Assembly (NCBI RefSeq): GCF_001882345.1
Contig: NZ_MINL01000001.1
Location: forward strand, 1,759,705 to 1,823,704
Source: Halomonas sp. QHL1
Lineage (GTDB): Bacteria > Pseudomonadota > Gammaproteobacteria > Pseudomonadales > Halomonadaceae
Length of the DNA: 64,000 nt
Direction: 5' to 3'
Shown: piece by piece, positions 18,066-28,115 of the stretch
Numbering within the stretch: position 1 is the stretch's first letter
How the letters are laid out: every line of letters begins with the position of its first letter
The notes under the pieces: generated by a model
The model's database searches: none
What the model was told of the DNA's origin: nothing
The model's input: only the letters and a program-made list of their open reading frames with translations
Program-made: the position numbers and the translations under genes

Positions 18066-19043
18066 TTACTCGTCAGTTGCCACTGGGCCAAACTCGATCG
18101 GTAGCCAGCGATAACCCTCTTCATCTTCTACAATATGACCAATGCCGGGGAAAGGCATATGGGCACCGGCGATCCAGTGTTTATCTTCAACGGCACTTTC
18201 GAGCACTTCTTCTCGAGTGCGAATGGCTTGCTCGGGGTCAGAATCAAACTCAATAGCCACAGTAGGGTCGGCAAATTGAACGCCGTAACTGTGCACCACG
18301 TCACCCCATACCAGCATGGCGTCATCATCGCTATTGAGCATAAAGCTTGAGTGCCCGGCGGTGTGGCCATGGGTATCTTGGGCAACGATGCCCATCAGCA
18401 CTTCATCACCGGCCGTGAAGGGGTTGAAACGATCTGCTTCCTGGTAAGGCGCAACCGCGTCTTGAGCCATAGTAAAGAAGGCCTGGGCAGATTCGGGAGC
18501 CGCAGCTGCGCGCTCCTCATCCAGCCAAAAATCGGCATCCGCTTGGCTGGCACGCAGTTCAGCATTGGGATAAACCGCTTCGCCCTCCTCATTGGCCAAA
18601 CCACACACGTGATCAGGATGCAGGTGGGTCATTAATACTGTATCAACATCATCCGGCGAGTAGCCGGAAGCGCGCAGGTTGCTCTCTACCTGACCCAATG
18701 AGGGGCCAAAGCAAGCAGCAGAACCGGCGTCAACCAGTACAAGGTTGTCGCCTGTGTGAATAAGAAAGGCGTTTACCGCGGTTTGCATGCCACTTTCGGC
18801 ATCGATAAATAACGCATCCAGATGGCGGAGAATCTCTTCTTGTTCCATGCCTTTTAGCAAGGAGGTATCAATAGCCGTATGGCCGTCGTAAAGAGCGGTC
18901 ACCTCATACTCACCGACCATCATACGAAACCAGCCCGGCGCCTGCTCCTGCTGCTGGGTGGGTAGCTCTGCCTGAGCACTAACAGCCCAGCCTGCACTAA
19001 TAGCGACTGCCAGCACACCGCGTGACCACTGTGGTATAGGCAT
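18066..19043 (-). CDS. exported metallo-beta-lactamase-fold hydrolase
   Basis: Predicted secreted zinc hydrolase, 325 residues from ATG 19043; the open frame continues upstream but only from this ATG is there a clean signal peptide (1-25, ending AQA) and a GGAG box. Zinc motif THLHPDH has His 140, His 142, Asp 144 and His 145, with later ligands in HGHTAGH and GAHMPFPGIGH. The C-terminal AHMPFPGIGH and overall layout resemble the methyl-parathion-hydrolase/lactonase-like branch more than glyoxalase II. Physiological substrate unknown. It heads the run toward frmA and fghA and is divergent from a LysR gene. Confidence 0.85.
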   Translation of the reverse strand: MPIPQWSRGVLAVAISAGWAVSAQAELPTQQQEQAPGWFRMMVGEYEVTALYDGHTAIDTSLLKGMEQEEILRHLDALFIDAESGMQTAVNAFLIHTGDNLVLVDAGSAACFGPSLGQVESNLRASGYSPDDVDTVLMTHLHPDHVCGLANEEGEAVYPNAELRASQADADFWLDEERAAAAPESAQAFFTMAQDAVAPYQEADRFNPFTAGDEVLMGIVAQDTHGHTAGHSSFMLNSDDDAMLVWGDVVHSYGVQFADPTVAIEFDSDPEQAIRTREEVLESAVEDKHWIAGAHMPFPGIGHIVEDEEGYRWLPIEFGPVATDE

Positions 19044-19173
19044 AAGCAAAAGGCTCCATTGATAAGTTAACGTTGCTAGCAGTGTAGGCCAGCTAGGCGC
19101 TTTTGATAAACCGGGATACACTCATAAGATTATTGCCACACAGCAACAATCGCTATCAACCCAGGGAGTTAGC

Positions 19174-20070
19174 ATGCAGCATTGGAGCCGTATCGAAGCC
19201 TTTGTTGAGGTCGTGCGTTTAGGCACGTTCTCTGCTGCGGCCCGCCACCTGAAGGTATCGACCTCGCATATAAGCCGCTTGGTCAGTCAGCTCGAAAATC
19301 AGTTGGGCGTGCAGTTGCTCTATCGCACCACTCGCCAGATCCGCTTAACCGATGCGGGCGCGACCTACGTGGAATACTGCCGCCATCTATTTGATGGGTT
19401 GCGCGATGCCGAGCAGGCGCTTAGCGAACTTCAGGCCAAGCCCAGTGGGCTGCTTAAACTCACCTCGGCCACGACCTTTGGAGAGCGCTTTATCGCACCA
19501 CTGGTTAATGACTTTCAGTGTTTGCATCCGCAGCTGGGCGTTCACATGCACTTCACTAACCGACCGGTGGAACTGATTGAAGAGGGCTACGATATTGCCA
19601 TTCGGATGGGAGTGTTAAAGGATTCCAGCCTGATCGCCAGACGCCTATGCGACCGCCGCGAGTATATCGTCGGCTCACAAAGCTACTTTCGCCAAGCGCC
19701 GCGCCCGCACACCTTGGCGGAGCTTAGTCAGCACCGCTGTCTAATTGGCTCACGGCCCAACTGGTTGTTTGAAATGAACGGCCAACGCCGCGAGGTACGT
19801 GTCGAGGGGAGCTGGACAGGAAACTCCGGCCCGGCGCTGCTAGACGCGGCACGCAAGGGGCTCGGCCTTGCGCAACTGCCCGACTATTACGTGGCTCCCT
19901 ATTTGGCAAACGGTGAGCTGGTGGCTGTGCTTGAGCCTTTTCAGCACCACGATACTGCCGTTTGGGCGGTGTATCCTCGCCACCGTCACCTATCGCCTAA
20001 AATCCGCCAGCTGGTCGACTACCTGGTCGCCAACATTGACAGCTTATTGCCCAGTAACCCGCTGGCCTAG
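19174..20070 (+). CDS. LysR-family transcriptional regulator
   Basis: 298 residues with an N-terminal winged helix-turn-helix (FSAAARHLKVSTSHISRLVSQLE, about 20-42) and a type 2 periplasmic-binding-like effector domain (about 90-290). AGGGAG precedes the ATG. It is divergent from the MBL-fold gene across 130 bases, the usual LysR layout, so it probably controls that gene and perhaps frmA-fghA behind it. The effector is unknown. Its stop codon lies in a short tandem array shared with the sdaA 3' end. Confidence 0.92.
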   Translation: MQHWSRIEAFVEVVRLGTFSAAARHLKVSTSHISRLVSQLENQLGVQLLYRTTRQIRLTDAGATYVEYCRHLFDGLRDAEQALSELQAKPSGLLKLTSATTFGERFIAPLVNDFQCLHPQLGVHMHFTNRPVELIEEGYDIAIRMGVLKDSSLIARRLCDRREYIVGSQSYFRQAPRPHTLAELSQHRCLIGSRPNWLFEMNGQRREVRVEGSWTGNSGPALLDAARKGLGLAQLPDYYVAPYLANGELVAVLEPFQHHDTAVWAVYPRHRHLSPKIRQLVDYLVANIDSLLPSNPLA

Positions 20071-20106
20071 CACTCGATGACCTAGACTTGATGGCCTAGC
20101 ACTCGA
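20063..20106. repeat. three 14-15 bp tandem units across two gene ends
   Basis: Units TGGCCTAGCACTCGA (20063-20077), TGACCTAGACTTGA (20078-20091) and TGGCCTAGCACTCGA (20092-20106) follow head to tail. The first holds the lysR stop and the third holds the sdaA stop, because CTAG gives a stop on both strands. Confidence 0.8.
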
Positions 20107-21463
20107 TGGCATTCACAGCGAGCCCGCCCTTGGATGTCTCTTTATACTTATCCTGCATATCGCGGCCAGTATCGCGCATGGTGCGGATCACTTTATCCAG
20201 CGATATAAAGTGCTCACCATCGCCGTGCATCGCCATACGCGCGGCATTAATAGCTTTGACGGAGGCAATCGCATTGCGCTCGATACAAGGCACCTGAACG
20301 AGCCCGCCGACCGGGTCACAGGTCAAACCGAGGTTATGCTCCAAGCCAATTTCAGCGGCGTTCTCCACCTGGCCCGGCGAGCCGCCAAGCACCTCGGCAA
20401 GCCCAGCAGCCGCCATGGCGCAGGCTGAGCCAACCTCACCCTGGCAACCCACCTCCGCACCGGAAATGGAGGCGTTCTTTTTGCATAAAATGCCTACTGC
20501 GCCGGCGGTCAGCAGAAAATCCACCACATCGGCTTCGCTAGCGTCAGGCTCAAACTTCAAATAGTACGCCAATACGGCGGGCACAATACCCGCTGCGCCG
20601 TTGGTTGGCGCAGTGACCATCCGCCGCCCCGCGGCGTTCTCTTCATTTACCGCCAGCGCGAATACGTTGACCCAATCCATGACGGTAAAACTCGACACGA
20701 TCAGGCGCTGATTAGCCGGTGGATGAAGCAACTGCTGATGGAGCAGCTGCGCACGACGGCGCACATTTAAACCGCCCGGCAAATGGCCAGTGGCGCGCAG
20801 ACCATTCTCTATACTGTCGCTCATGGCGTGCCAAATGGTCAGCAGCTCCTCACGAATGGCCGCTTCGCTGCGCCAGGCTTTTTCATTTTCAAGCATCAGC
20901 TGGCTAATGCGCAGCTGATGCTGCTGACATAGCGCGAGCAGTTCGGCCGCCGTATTGAAGGGGTAAGGCAGTTCAGTAGCGTCTTCGTCAACCTCGCCTT
21001 GATCTGCCTTCGCTTGATCGACATAGAAACCGCCGCCGAGGGAGTAAAACGTATTGGTCGCTACCAACGCATCTTCACAATAGGCGCTCAGCACCATGGC
21101 ATTGGGGTGAAAAGGCAGGCAGGTCTCATCCCACTCCACATCATTACGGGCATCAAAAGCGATCTGCTGCCCATTGGCAAGCACCAGCAGCTCTCCCTTT
21201 TCAAGATGTTTTAACCGCGAAGCGATGGTATCCGGATCAATGCTTTCAGGCGCTTCGCCCATCAGCCCCATAATTACCGCCTGATCGGTGCCGTGACCCA
21301 CCCCGGTGGCGGCTAGCGAACCATGCAGCCTTGCCACCAGCCGGGTAACGCGTATATCGCCAAGCGCCAGGGCAAAATCGTGGGCTGCGCGCATCGGGCC
21401 CACCGTATGGGAACTTGAGGGCCCAATGCCAATTCGGAAAAGATCAAACACACTAATAGCCAT
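20096..21463 (-). CDS. sdaA: L-serine ammonia-lyase, iron-sulfur type
   Basis: Single-chain L-serine deaminase of 455 residues that converts serine to pyruvate and ammonia. The N-terminal beta domain opens [20 protein letters not shown]. The alpha domain carries the [4Fe-4S] Cys ligands in [25 protein letters not shown]-type segments and in [15 protein letters not shown] use ATG 21463, which gives the usual length; GTG 21472 lies too close to the GAGG box. It is monocistronic and convergent with the LysR gene. Confidence 0.95.
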   Translation of the reverse strand: MAISVFDLFRIGIGPSSSHTVGPMRAAHDFALALGDIRVTRLVARLHGSLAATGVGHGTDQAVIMGLMGEAPESIDPDTIASRLKHLEKGELLVLANGQQIAFDARNDVEWDETCLPFHPNAMVLSAYCEDALVATNTFYSLGGGFYVDQAKADQGEVDEDATELPYPFNTAAELLALCQQHQLRISQLMLENEKAWRSEAAIREELLTIWHAMSDSIENGLRATGHLPGGLNVRRRAQLLHQQLLHPPANQRLIVSSFTVMDWVNVFALAVNEENAAGRRMVTAPTNGAAGIVPAVLAYYLKFEPDASEADVVDFLLTAGAVGILCKKNASISGAEVGCQGEVGSACAMAAAGLAEVLGGSPGQVENAAEIGLEHNLGLTCDPVGGLVQVPCIERNAIASVKAINAARMAMHGDGEHFISLDKVIRTMRDTGRDMQDKYKETSKGGLAVNAIEC

Positions 21464-21556
21464 ACCTATCACGCCTCACAACGCTGTTATTACCTGTCTA
21501 CTAGTTACTTTGCAGCGCCGATGCCTAAACGTCGAGTGATTAACCGCAATATCGAC

Positions 21557-21585
21557 GTGCGAACACATAAGTGTGACGATATAAT
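21557..21585 (+). promoter_or_regulatory. possible promoter of the 215-residue membrane protein
   Basis: A perfect TATAAT (21580-21585) is preceded at 17 bases by a weak GTGCGA (21557-21562). The start of the gene is 66 bases further on. Confidence 0.35.
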
Positions 21586-21651
21586 GAACATTCAGCTATG
21601 CATGTTTCAATACGCGAATAGCGACGCCGCTTACCCACAAAGGATGTTGGA

Positions 21652-22299
21652 ATGTCTTCCCCGCCCACCTGGCCCATCGGGTTTCAAACTATTTTAGTGC
21701 GTGCCGTGCTATATGTACTGTTTATCGGTGCGATTGCCCAAGGCGCCTATTTAGAAGCGCTTTACCTCCCTTCAGTACGCTTTACTGAGTTGGGCTTTAC
21801 CGAATTTACCCAAACGCTGGTACTGGCCACCTGCTGCGCCATGCTGATTTATATTCGCCAGGTACTTAAAGTCTGGCCCACCGTTACTCTGCTGCTGCTG
21901 GCGTTTGTGGCCGCCTCACTGGTGCGCGAGCAAGATTATTTTTTGGATGAGTTCATAGCTCGCAACACCTGGAAAGTGCTGGTATCACTGATCGTCATTC
22001 CCTCAATTGCCTGGGTCGTCATTAAGCGGCGTCACTTTCTTGAGGAGTTTGCCCATTACAGCAACACCTTTGCCTTTGGTTTGTTTACGGCCGGCGTGCT
22101 GACCACTTATATATTCTCGCGCTTATATGGACGTCAGGATTTTTGGCGCGCCGTACTCGAAGACAACTTCACGCGCGAATTCAAAGATGTCGCCGAAGAA
22201 GTCGTCGAACTGCTAGGTTATAGCTTAATTTTGATCGCCACCTTAGAGTTACTGCTACTGGCCCGGCGCATTTATAAAGCCAGGCAACTATCCACTTAA
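21652..22299 (+). CDS. integral membrane protein of unknown function
   Basis: Not recognised. 215 residues with an AAAGGA ribosome site nine bases upstream. About five to six hydrophobic helices are seen (around 12-32, 48-66, 73-90, 107-125, 140-158 and 187-205), separated by charged loops that include EQDYFLDEF and RRHFLEEFAHYSNT with His residues. No signal peptide, catalytic motif or Cys pair stands out. It is transcribed alone toward rpoD and ends before a bidirectional terminator. Codon use is like its neighbours. Confidence 0.75.
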   Translation: MSSPPTWPIGFQTILVRAVLYVLFIGAIAQGAYLEALYLPSVRFTELGFTEFTQTLVLATCCAMLIYIRQVLKVWPTVTLLLLAFVAASLVREQDYFLDEFIARNTWKVLVSLIVIPSIAWVVIKRRHFLEEFAHYSNTFAFGLFTAGVLTTYIFSRLYGRQDFWRAVLEDNFTREFKDVAEEVVELLGYSLILIATLELLLLARRIYKARQLST

Positions 22300-22322
22300 A
22301 CGCAGCCACAATTGCCTTCAAC

Positions 22323-22357
22323 AAAAAGCCCGTCGTTCTGAGAACGACGGGCTTTTT
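22323..22357. terminator. bidirectional intrinsic terminator after rpoD
   Basis: AAAAAGCCCGTCGTTCT (22323-22339) and its exact complement (22341-22357) form a long stem with A and T tails on both sides, so it serves rpoD on the minus strand and the membrane protein on the plus strand. Confidence 0.9.
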
Positions 22358-22396
22358 ACTTTCTATCTACCGCTTACTATTCACTATTTAAGGCAT

Positions 22397-24247
22397 TCAC
22401 TCGTCAAGGAACGAACGCAGCGGCTCAGAGCGGCTGGGGTGACGTAGCTTACGCAACGCTTTGGCTTCAATCTGACGAATTCGCTCGCGGGTTACGTCAA
22501 ACTGCTTGCCCACCTCTTCCAGCGTATGGTCGGTGTTCATATCGATACCGAAACGCATGCGCAAGACTTTGGCTTCGCGGGCGGTCAAGCCGCCTAACAC
22601 GTTACGCGTGGCTTCGATAAGACCTTCACCCGTGGCCATATCGATCGGCAGCAGCATGGTGCCATCTTCGATAAAGTCGCCCAGGTGTGAATCATCATCG
22701 TCACCAATCGGCGTCTCCATGGAGATCGGCTCTTTGGCGATTTTGAGCACCTTGCGTACTTTATCTTCCGGCATTTCCAAACGCTCGCCGAGCTCTTCCG
22801 GCGTCGGCTCACGACCCATTTCCTGCAGCATCTGACGCGATACGCGATTGAGCTTGTTGATCGTCTCAATCATATGCACCGGGATACGGATGGTGCGGGC
22901 CTGGTCGGCAATCGAGCGGGTGATTGCCTGACGAATCCACCAGGTGGCATAGGTCGAGAACTTATAGCCACGGCGGTATTCGAACTTATCGACTGCTTTC
23001 ATCAAGCCGATGTTGCCTTCCTGGATGAGATCCAGGAACTGCAACCCACGGTTGGTATACTTCTTGGCAATCGAGATAACCAGACGCAGGTTGGCCTCAA
23101 CCATCTCTTTCTTGGCGCGGCGCGCTTTCGCCTCGCCAATCGAGAGCTTGCGATTCACCTCTTTAAGGTCGGCAACCGAGAGTTGCACCATATCCTCTTC
23201 GAAGGCGATCTTGCGCTGGGCGCGGGCAATATCGGCGCGCAGCGGCTCAAGGCGGTCGGCGTACTTGCTCTGCGCTGCCTGGAAATCATCCAGCCAGGTT
23301 TTGCGCGACTCGTTGCCAGGAAACGACTTGATAAACGTCTTACGCGGCACCTTGGCTTTTTTCACGCACAGCTGCATGACCGCTTTCTCTTGGGCACGCA
23401 CCTGCTCAACGCTGATACGCACCTGACCGACCAAGCGCTCAAAGTGCTTTGGCACCAGCTTGATGGGCGAGAAAAGTACCGCCAAGCGAGCCTGCTCACT
23501 TTTTAGCTCGGCGCTGCCGCGGCCATGCTTGGCAAACGCCGCTTCGACTAAGGCATTCTGCTCGCGAATCTGCTCGAAACGCGCACGCGCCTCTTCGGGA
23601 TCCGGGCCGCCCTCGCTGGCTGTGGAGTCTTCGTCCTCATCATCGCCGTCGCCTTCCACGTCCTCTTCAAGTTCGGACTCGGGCTCCGGTTCGGGCACCT
23701 CTGCTTCGGCAACGCCGGGGATGCCCTCATCGGGATCGATGAAACCAGAAAACAGATCCGAAAGACGCCCCGGCGCTTCTTCATCCTGAGTGGCGTCATA
23801 GGCGTCCAGAATAGACGCGACGGCTCCCGGCAAATAGGCCAGAGACGACATCACTTCACGGGTGCCCTCTTCGATCCGTTTGGCGATTTCAATTTCGCCT
23901 TCACGGGTCAAAAGCTCAACCGTGCCCATTTCACGCATATACATGCGTACGGGGTCAGTGGTGCGGCCTACATCGCTTTCCACGGCGGCAAGGGCCGCTA
24001 CGGCCTCTTCCGCAGCGGACTCGTCCGTGGATTGATCCGACATCATCAAAGTGTCTTCATCTGGCGCTTCTTCAGCGACACTTATACCCATGTCGTTGAT
24101 CATGCCAATGATGTCTTCCACTTGATCCGGGTCGGCGATATCCTCGGGTAGATGGTCGTTGACCTCGGCATAGGTCAGGTAGCCCTGTTCCTTGCCTCGA
24201 GCGATCAACTCCTTCAGACGCGACTGCTGCTGCGCATTTCCAGCCAT
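22397..24247 (-). CDS. rpoD: RNA polymerase primary sigma factor (sigma-70)
   Basis: Housekeeping sigma factor of 616 residues. Region 1.1 is at the N-terminus ([27 protein letters not shown]), region 1.2 at [21 protein letters not shown], region 2 at [39 protein letters not shown]-type residues with the -10 recognition helix, and region 4 near the end ([28 protein letters not shown]) with the -35 helix. The non-conserved region after 1.2 carries a strongly acidic stretch of Glu/Asp/Ser. It is the last gene of the rpsU-dnaG-rpoD unit, 226 bases after dnaG, with its own promoter in that gap. Confidence 0.98.
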   Translation of the reverse strand: MAGNAQQQSRLKELIARGKEQGYLTYAEVNDHLPEDIADPDQVEDIIGMINDMGISVAEEAPDEDTLMMSDQSTDESAAEEAVAALAAVESDVGRTTDPVRMYMREMGTVELLTREGEIEIAKRIEEGTREVMSSLAYLPGAVASILDAYDATQDEEAPGRLSDLFSGFIDPDEGIPGVAEAEVPEPEPESELEEDVEGDGDDEDEDSTASEGGPDPEEARARFEQIREQNALVEAAFAKHGRGSAELKSEQARLAVLFSPIKLVPKHFERLVGQVRISVEQVRAQEKAVMQLCVKKAKVPRKTFIKSFPGNESRKTWLDDFQAAQSKYADRLEPLRADIARAQRKIAFEEDMVQLSVADLKEVNRKLSIGEAKARRAKKEMVEANLRLVISIAKKYTNRGLQFLDLIQEGNIGLMKAVDKFEYRRGYKFSTYATWWIRQAITRSIADQARTIRIPVHMIETINKLNRVSRQMLQEMGREPTPEELGERLEMPEDKVRKVLKIAKEPISMETPIGDDDDSHLGDFIEDGTMLLPIDMATGEGLIEATRNVLGGLTAREAKVLRMRFGIDMNTDHTLEEVGKQFDVTRERIRQIEAKALRKLRHPSRSEPLRSFLDE

Positions 24248-24318
24248 AGAAACCCTATCTCGACGAAGAAGAATGAAACACCTGGTGCGCTGAATCGATT
24301 AAACTCAACAAGCCGTAC

Positions 24319-24348
24319 AGTATAGCGTAAAAAGCAGGAAATTTTCCA
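24319..24348 (-). promoter_or_regulatory. possible rpoD promoter in the dnaG-rpoD gap
   Basis: On the minus strand TGGAAA (24348-24343) is followed after 18 bases by TATACT (24324-24319), about 70 bases before the rpoD start. It would let rpoD be expressed apart from dnaG. Confidence 0.4.
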
Positions 24349-24473
24349 GCTCGACGTATTTGCGCGGTAATTCAGGTGTGTTAGTTTGTTCGGTTAGGCC
24401 AGCGCTAGGTGGCTGAACCTATATCTGGTGCTGAAACGCTAGGAATTCAACCCCCATCGCCCAAGACACCGCC

Positions 24474-26327
24474 TCATTGACGCTGGGCAAGCTCCATTAC
24501 CAAGCTTGCCAAACGCTGGCGCTGCTCCTTATCTAACTTTTGCCCGGCGCGCTCCTGCGCCAGCAACGCCGTGTACTCCTCTTGGGGAGAACGCTGACGC
24601 TGAACGTACTGCAAGTGTTCCACCAAACCCTTCAGCTCTGCTTCCCGATCTGGCTTGGGAATCAGCAGTTCGCGCTTAGCGAAGGCCGCCAACGCCTGCC
24701 CCTGCTGGCTGCCTTGAAAATGCGCCAACACTACTTGCGGGCTGCGGTAGCGACCCGCCTTTAGCAGTGCGACCAGTTCTCTGCATAGCGGTGCGTCATC
24801 ATCTTCCGGTAGCCACTCCAAATCATCCGGGAGCGAAGCCACCAAATTGGGTTCATGCAGCAACAGCTGCACGATACGCCCAACCGGGGAGAGCGCCTGA
24901 GAACGTGAGCGCGATGAATGGGCTGGCGCTGCCAATACCGCACCCTGCATCGCTGATGACGCCGAATCCGGTTCTACCTGCTCCGCCTGCCTCTGCGAAG
25001 CGTGGCGCTGCGACACTTGGGCACGCTTTTCAAGCAGTACTTTCAACTGCTCTTGTGCCAGCCCACTACGCTGCGCCAATGACTCCAGCAGTAACGATTT
25101 GAGCATGCCTTCGGGCACTTTGTTCAATGCTTCAAGCACCTGACTGGCAAAACGCTCGCGCCCTTCCACCGTATTTAAGTCGCGCCCCTGGGAAGCTTGC
25201 TCAAACAGAAACTCCGACAGCGGCATGGCACAGGTCACACGATCCTGAAATGCCTCGGTACCTTCACGGCGCACCAAGGTGTCCGGGTCATCACCTTCAG
25301 GCAGAAACAGAAAGCGTGCTTCACGGCCATCAATCATTTGTGGCAGTGCGGTTTCCAACGCTCGGCTAGCCGCCTGTCTTCCCGCACGGTCACCGTCGAA
25401 GCAGAATACTACCCGACTCACCAGCCGGAACAGGCGGGTCAAATGGTCTTCCGTGGTCGCGGTACCCAGCGTCGCCACGGCGTTATGAATACCGTATTGC
25501 GCCAGCGCCACCACATCCATATAGCCTTCGACCATGACCAGCTGCTCAAGCTTGTTCGAGACTTGGCGCGCCTCATACAATCCGTAGAGTTCACGACCTT
25601 TATGGAATACGGGCGTTTCCGGTGAGTTGAGGTATTTGGGCTGATCATCACCCATTACCCGGCCACCGAAGGCGATGGTACGCCCACGCAAATCACGAAT
25701 CGGGAACATTACCCGGTCACGAAAGCGGTCGTAGGTACGCCCGGTATCCTCACGATGAATCAGCAGGCCGTACTCCACCTGCACCGGCTCACCAATACCG
25801 CGCTCGCTGAGGTGCTGTTTGAGCGCCTCCCAACCCGCCGGAGCATAGCCAATGCCATAGGTCTTGATTACATCGTCCGAAAGCCCACGACCCGAAAGAT
25901 AGCGCTGGGCGGACTGGCCCTCATGCATTTTTAATCGCTCGCGATAAAAACTCGCGGCGAGTTCGAGGAGGTTTACGCCCTCTTTGCGCTTCTTTTCGCG
26001 CTGCTGGGCACGCGGGTCATCGGCGCCTTCACGCGGCACTTCAATACCCAGGCGCCCGGCCAACTGCTCTACCGCCTCAGGAAACGGTAGCTTGTCGTAC
26101 TCCATCAAGAAGCGTAGTGCATTACCATTAGCCCCGCAGCCAAAGCAGTGATAAAACTGCTTATCAGCACTGACGGTAAACGATGGAGTTTTCTCTTGAT
26201 GGAAGGGACATAGCCCAGAGTAGTTACGGCCAGCCTTTTTAAGCTGCACACGCTCACCAACCACCTCGACCACGTCAACGCGGCCTAACAGGTCATCAAT
26301 GAAACGCTGTGGAATTTGGCCTGCCAT
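24474..26327 (-). CDS. dnaG: DNA primase
   Basis: Replicative primase of 617 residues that makes RNA primers at the fork. The zinc finger CPFHQEKTPSF...YHCFGCGANG lies at about 40-67 with its CHCC ligands. The catalytic core and Toprim domain follow (MVEGYMDVVALAQYGIHNAVATLGTA residues and VFCFDGDRAGRQA), and a C-terminal DnaB-binding region covers about 470-617. Length is slightly over the E. coli protein. Middle gene of the macromolecular synthesis operon, preceded by a 267-base gap with a probable attenuator. Confidence 0.98.
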   Translation of the reverse strand: MAGQIPQRFIDDLLGRVDVVEVVGERVQLKKAGRNYSGLCPFHQEKTPSFTVSADKQFYHCFGCGANGNALRFLMEYDKLPFPEAVEQLAGRLGIEVPREGADDPRAQQREKKRKEGVNLLELAASFYRERLKMHEGQSAQRYLSGRGLSDDVIKTYGIGYAPAGWEALKQHLSERGIGEPVQVEYGLLIHREDTGRTYDRFRDRVMFPIRDLRGRTIAFGGRVMGDDQPKYLNSPETPVFHKGRELYGLYEARQVSNKLEQLVMVEGYMDVVALAQYGIHNAVATLGTATTEDHLTRLFRLVSRVVFCFDGDRAGRQAASRALETALPQMIDGREARFLFLPEGDDPDTLVRREGTEAFQDRVTCAMPLSEFLFEQASQGRDLNTVEGRERFASQVLEALNKVPEGMLKSLLLESLAQRSGLAQEQLKVLLEKRAQVSQRHASQRQAEQVEPDSASSAMQGAVLAAPAHSSRSRSQALSPVGRIVQLLLHEPNLVASLPDDLEWLPEDDDAPLCRELVALLKAGRYRSPQVVLAHFQGSQQGQALAAFAKRELLIPKPDREAELKGLVEHLQYVQRQRSPQEEYTALLAQERAGQKLDKEQRQRLASLVMELAQRQ

Positions 26328-26365
26328 GAACTACGGGCATCCTCGCGCAAAGCGCTAGCTTTCGA

Positions 26366-26510
26366 GACTGTTTTTTAAAAGTTCTGTTTTTAAAACCAGT
26401 TTTTAAAGCACTGCCTAAGGTCATCAGACCCATTACCAGATCAGATCATCATAAACACCGACAGTCTTGAACGACAGCTTTGAAAAACGATGGCTTTAAA
26501 AACAACAGTC
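26366..26510. repeat. A/T-rich imperfect inverted and tandem repeats in the rpsU-dnaG leader
   Basis: The left arm (26366-26409) has three imperfect 15-16 bp units built on CTGTTTTTAAAA. The right arm (26477-26510) has units built on GCTTTAAAAAC in the opposite sense. Outer ends GACTGTT and AACAGTC are exact complements, so the dnaG leader RNA could fold into one long imperfect stem. Confidence 0.6.
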
Positions 26511-26540
26511 AAAAACAAACGGCCACCTAGTGGCGGCCGC
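26510..26540 (-). terminator. probable attenuator between rpsU and dnaG
   Basis: On the minus strand a short GC stem (GCCAC, 3-base loop, GTGGC) is followed by TTTGTTTTTG. In E. coli a partial terminator lies at the same place and lowers dnaG expression relative to rpsU. The stem is short, so leakiness is expected. Confidence 0.5.
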
Positions 26541-26594
26541 TTGGCATCCCTCTTGAGACGACCAGCTAACTGCTCCGGCCCCCTCGGGTACGGA

Positions 26595-26810
26595 TCAATA
26601 GAGCCGTTCGAAACGCTTTTGCTCACGCTGCACTTTCTTAGCGTGGCGTTTTACGGCAGCTGCCGCTTTGCGTTTACGCTCAGCAGTCGGCTTCTCATAG
26701 TGCTCGCGGCGGCGTACTTCAGAAAGAACACCGGCTTTTTCGCAAGAACGCTTGAAGCGACGCAGGGCGACGTCAAACGGCTCGTTATCACGTACTTTTA
26801 CAGAAGGCAT
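26595..26810 (-). CDS. rpsU: 30S ribosomal protein S21
   Basis: 71-residue basic protein with the standard S21 sequence ([46 protein letters not shown]). It joins the 30S subunit platform and aids initiation. First gene of the rpsU-dnaG-rpoD unit, with AAGG-GAG ribosome site upstream and tsaD diverging 225 bases away. Confidence 0.98.
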   Translation of the reverse strand: MPSVKVRDNEPFDVALRRFKRSCEKAGVLSEVRRREHYEKPTAERKRKAAAAVKRHAKKVQREQKRFERLY

Positions 26811-27035
26811 TAAGCACTCACCTACCTTAAGGAGTCTTGAGTTCGGATAGTACGTACACTGCGATATTACGATTTAGAACACGGTGTACGACCCAGTTTT
26901 ACAGCGCACAGTAGTTTAGTCGCCGCTGACCATCTTTGCAAATGCTTACGCTGACCTACAGCGACAATGCTAGACTAGTGCTCTTGTGTTTTTCACCTTT
27001 ACATCTTTTTGAATAGCCTTTGAGAGTCCCTTTTT

Positions 27036-28091
27036 ATGCGAGTTCTGGGCATTGAAACATCCTGCGACGAAACAGGTGTCGCGCTTTACGATACCTCGTT
27101 AACCGGCGGCCAGGGGCTGCTTGCCGATGCGCTATATAGCCAAATCGCCATGCATGCAGAATTTGGCGGCGTAGTGCCCGAACTCGCCTCTCGCGATCAC
27201 ACCCGCAAACTACTGCCGCTGATTGAACAGGTGCTCAGTGACGCTAAGCTGACGCGACACGATCTGGATGGCATCACCTATACCGCAGGCCCGGGGTTAG
27301 TCGGCGCATTAATGGTGGGTGCCAGCACTGCCCATGGAATGGCCCGCGCCTTAAACATCCCCGTGCTCGGTGTACACCATATGGAAGGCCATTTATTGGC
27401 ACCGATGCTGGAAGACGAACCTCCTGAGTTCCCCTTCGTGGCGCTGTTGGTCTCCGGCGGCCATACCCAGCTCGTCGAAGTGCAGGGGCTGGGGCGTTAT
27501 CAACTGCTGGGCGAATCGGTGGATGACGCTGCCGGTGAAGCGTTTGATAAAGCCGCCAAGATGCTCGGACTGGCCTATCCAGGCGGCCCTCAGGTCGCCA
27601 AGTTAGCGGAACAGGGTGACCCCAAGCGCTTTCGTTTTCCGCGGCCCATGACCGACCGGCCGGGACTCGACTTCAGCTTTTCGGGCTTAAAAACCCATAC
27701 CATGACGGCCATCCGCCAGCTGGAAGCAGCCGATGAACTCGACACCCAGGCCCGCGCCGATGTTGCCCGCGCTTTTGAAGAGGCCGTTGTCGATACGCTG
27801 GTAATTAAGTGCCGTCGAGCGCTGGATCAAACCGGCTTGAAGCGCTTAGTGGTCGCGGGAGGAGTCAGCGCCAATCATCGCCTGCGCGAACGACTGCACG
27901 CTGAGTGTGGAAAACGCCAGGCCCGCGCCTACTACCCGCGCGGGCGATTCTGTACCGACAATGGCGCCATGATTGCCTACGTCGGCGCTCAACGCCTGGC
28001 GGCGGGCGAGTACGACACACCCGGTATGATGCAGGCGACGCCCCGCTGGCCGCTGGATCAATTGGCGCCTCCAGCAACCTCTGGCAGCTAG
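27036..28091 (+). CDS. tsaD: tRNA N6-threonylcarbamoyladenosine transferase subunit
   Basis: Kae1/TsaD protein of 351 residues that transfers threonylcarbamoyl to A37 of ANN-decoding tRNAs with TsaB and TsaE. Motifs: [15 protein letters not shown] at the start, metal-binding [12 protein letters not shown] with His 115 and His 119, [35 protein letters not shown] and [10 protein letters not shown]. The position divergent from rpsU is the conserved gammaproteobacterial arrangement. Confidence 0.98.
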   Translation: MRVLGIETSCDETGVALYDTSLTGGQGLLADALYSQIAMHAEFGGVVPELASRDHTRKLLPLIEQVLSDAKLTRHDLDGITYTAGPGLVGALMVGASTAHGMARALNIPVLGVHHMEGHLLAPMLEDEPPEFPFVALLVSGGHTQLVEVQGLGRYQLLGESVDDAAGEAFDKAAKMLGLAYPGGPQVAKLAEQGDPKRFRFPRPMTDRPGLDFSFSGLKTHTMTAIRQLEAADELDTQARADVARAFEEAVVDTLVIKCRRALDQTGLKRLVVAGGVSANHRLRERLHAECGKRQARAYYPRGRFCTDNGAMIAYVGAQRLAAGEYDTPGMMQATPRWPLDQLAPPATSGS

Positions 28092-28115
28092 CAGCACTCT
28101 TGACCTAGTTACGCC

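Noticed and set aside
22874-23506. A 210-codon open frame on the plus strand inside rpoD
   Set aside because: It is antisense to conserved sigma-70 regions and reads as a mirror of that coding bias, with no start signal.
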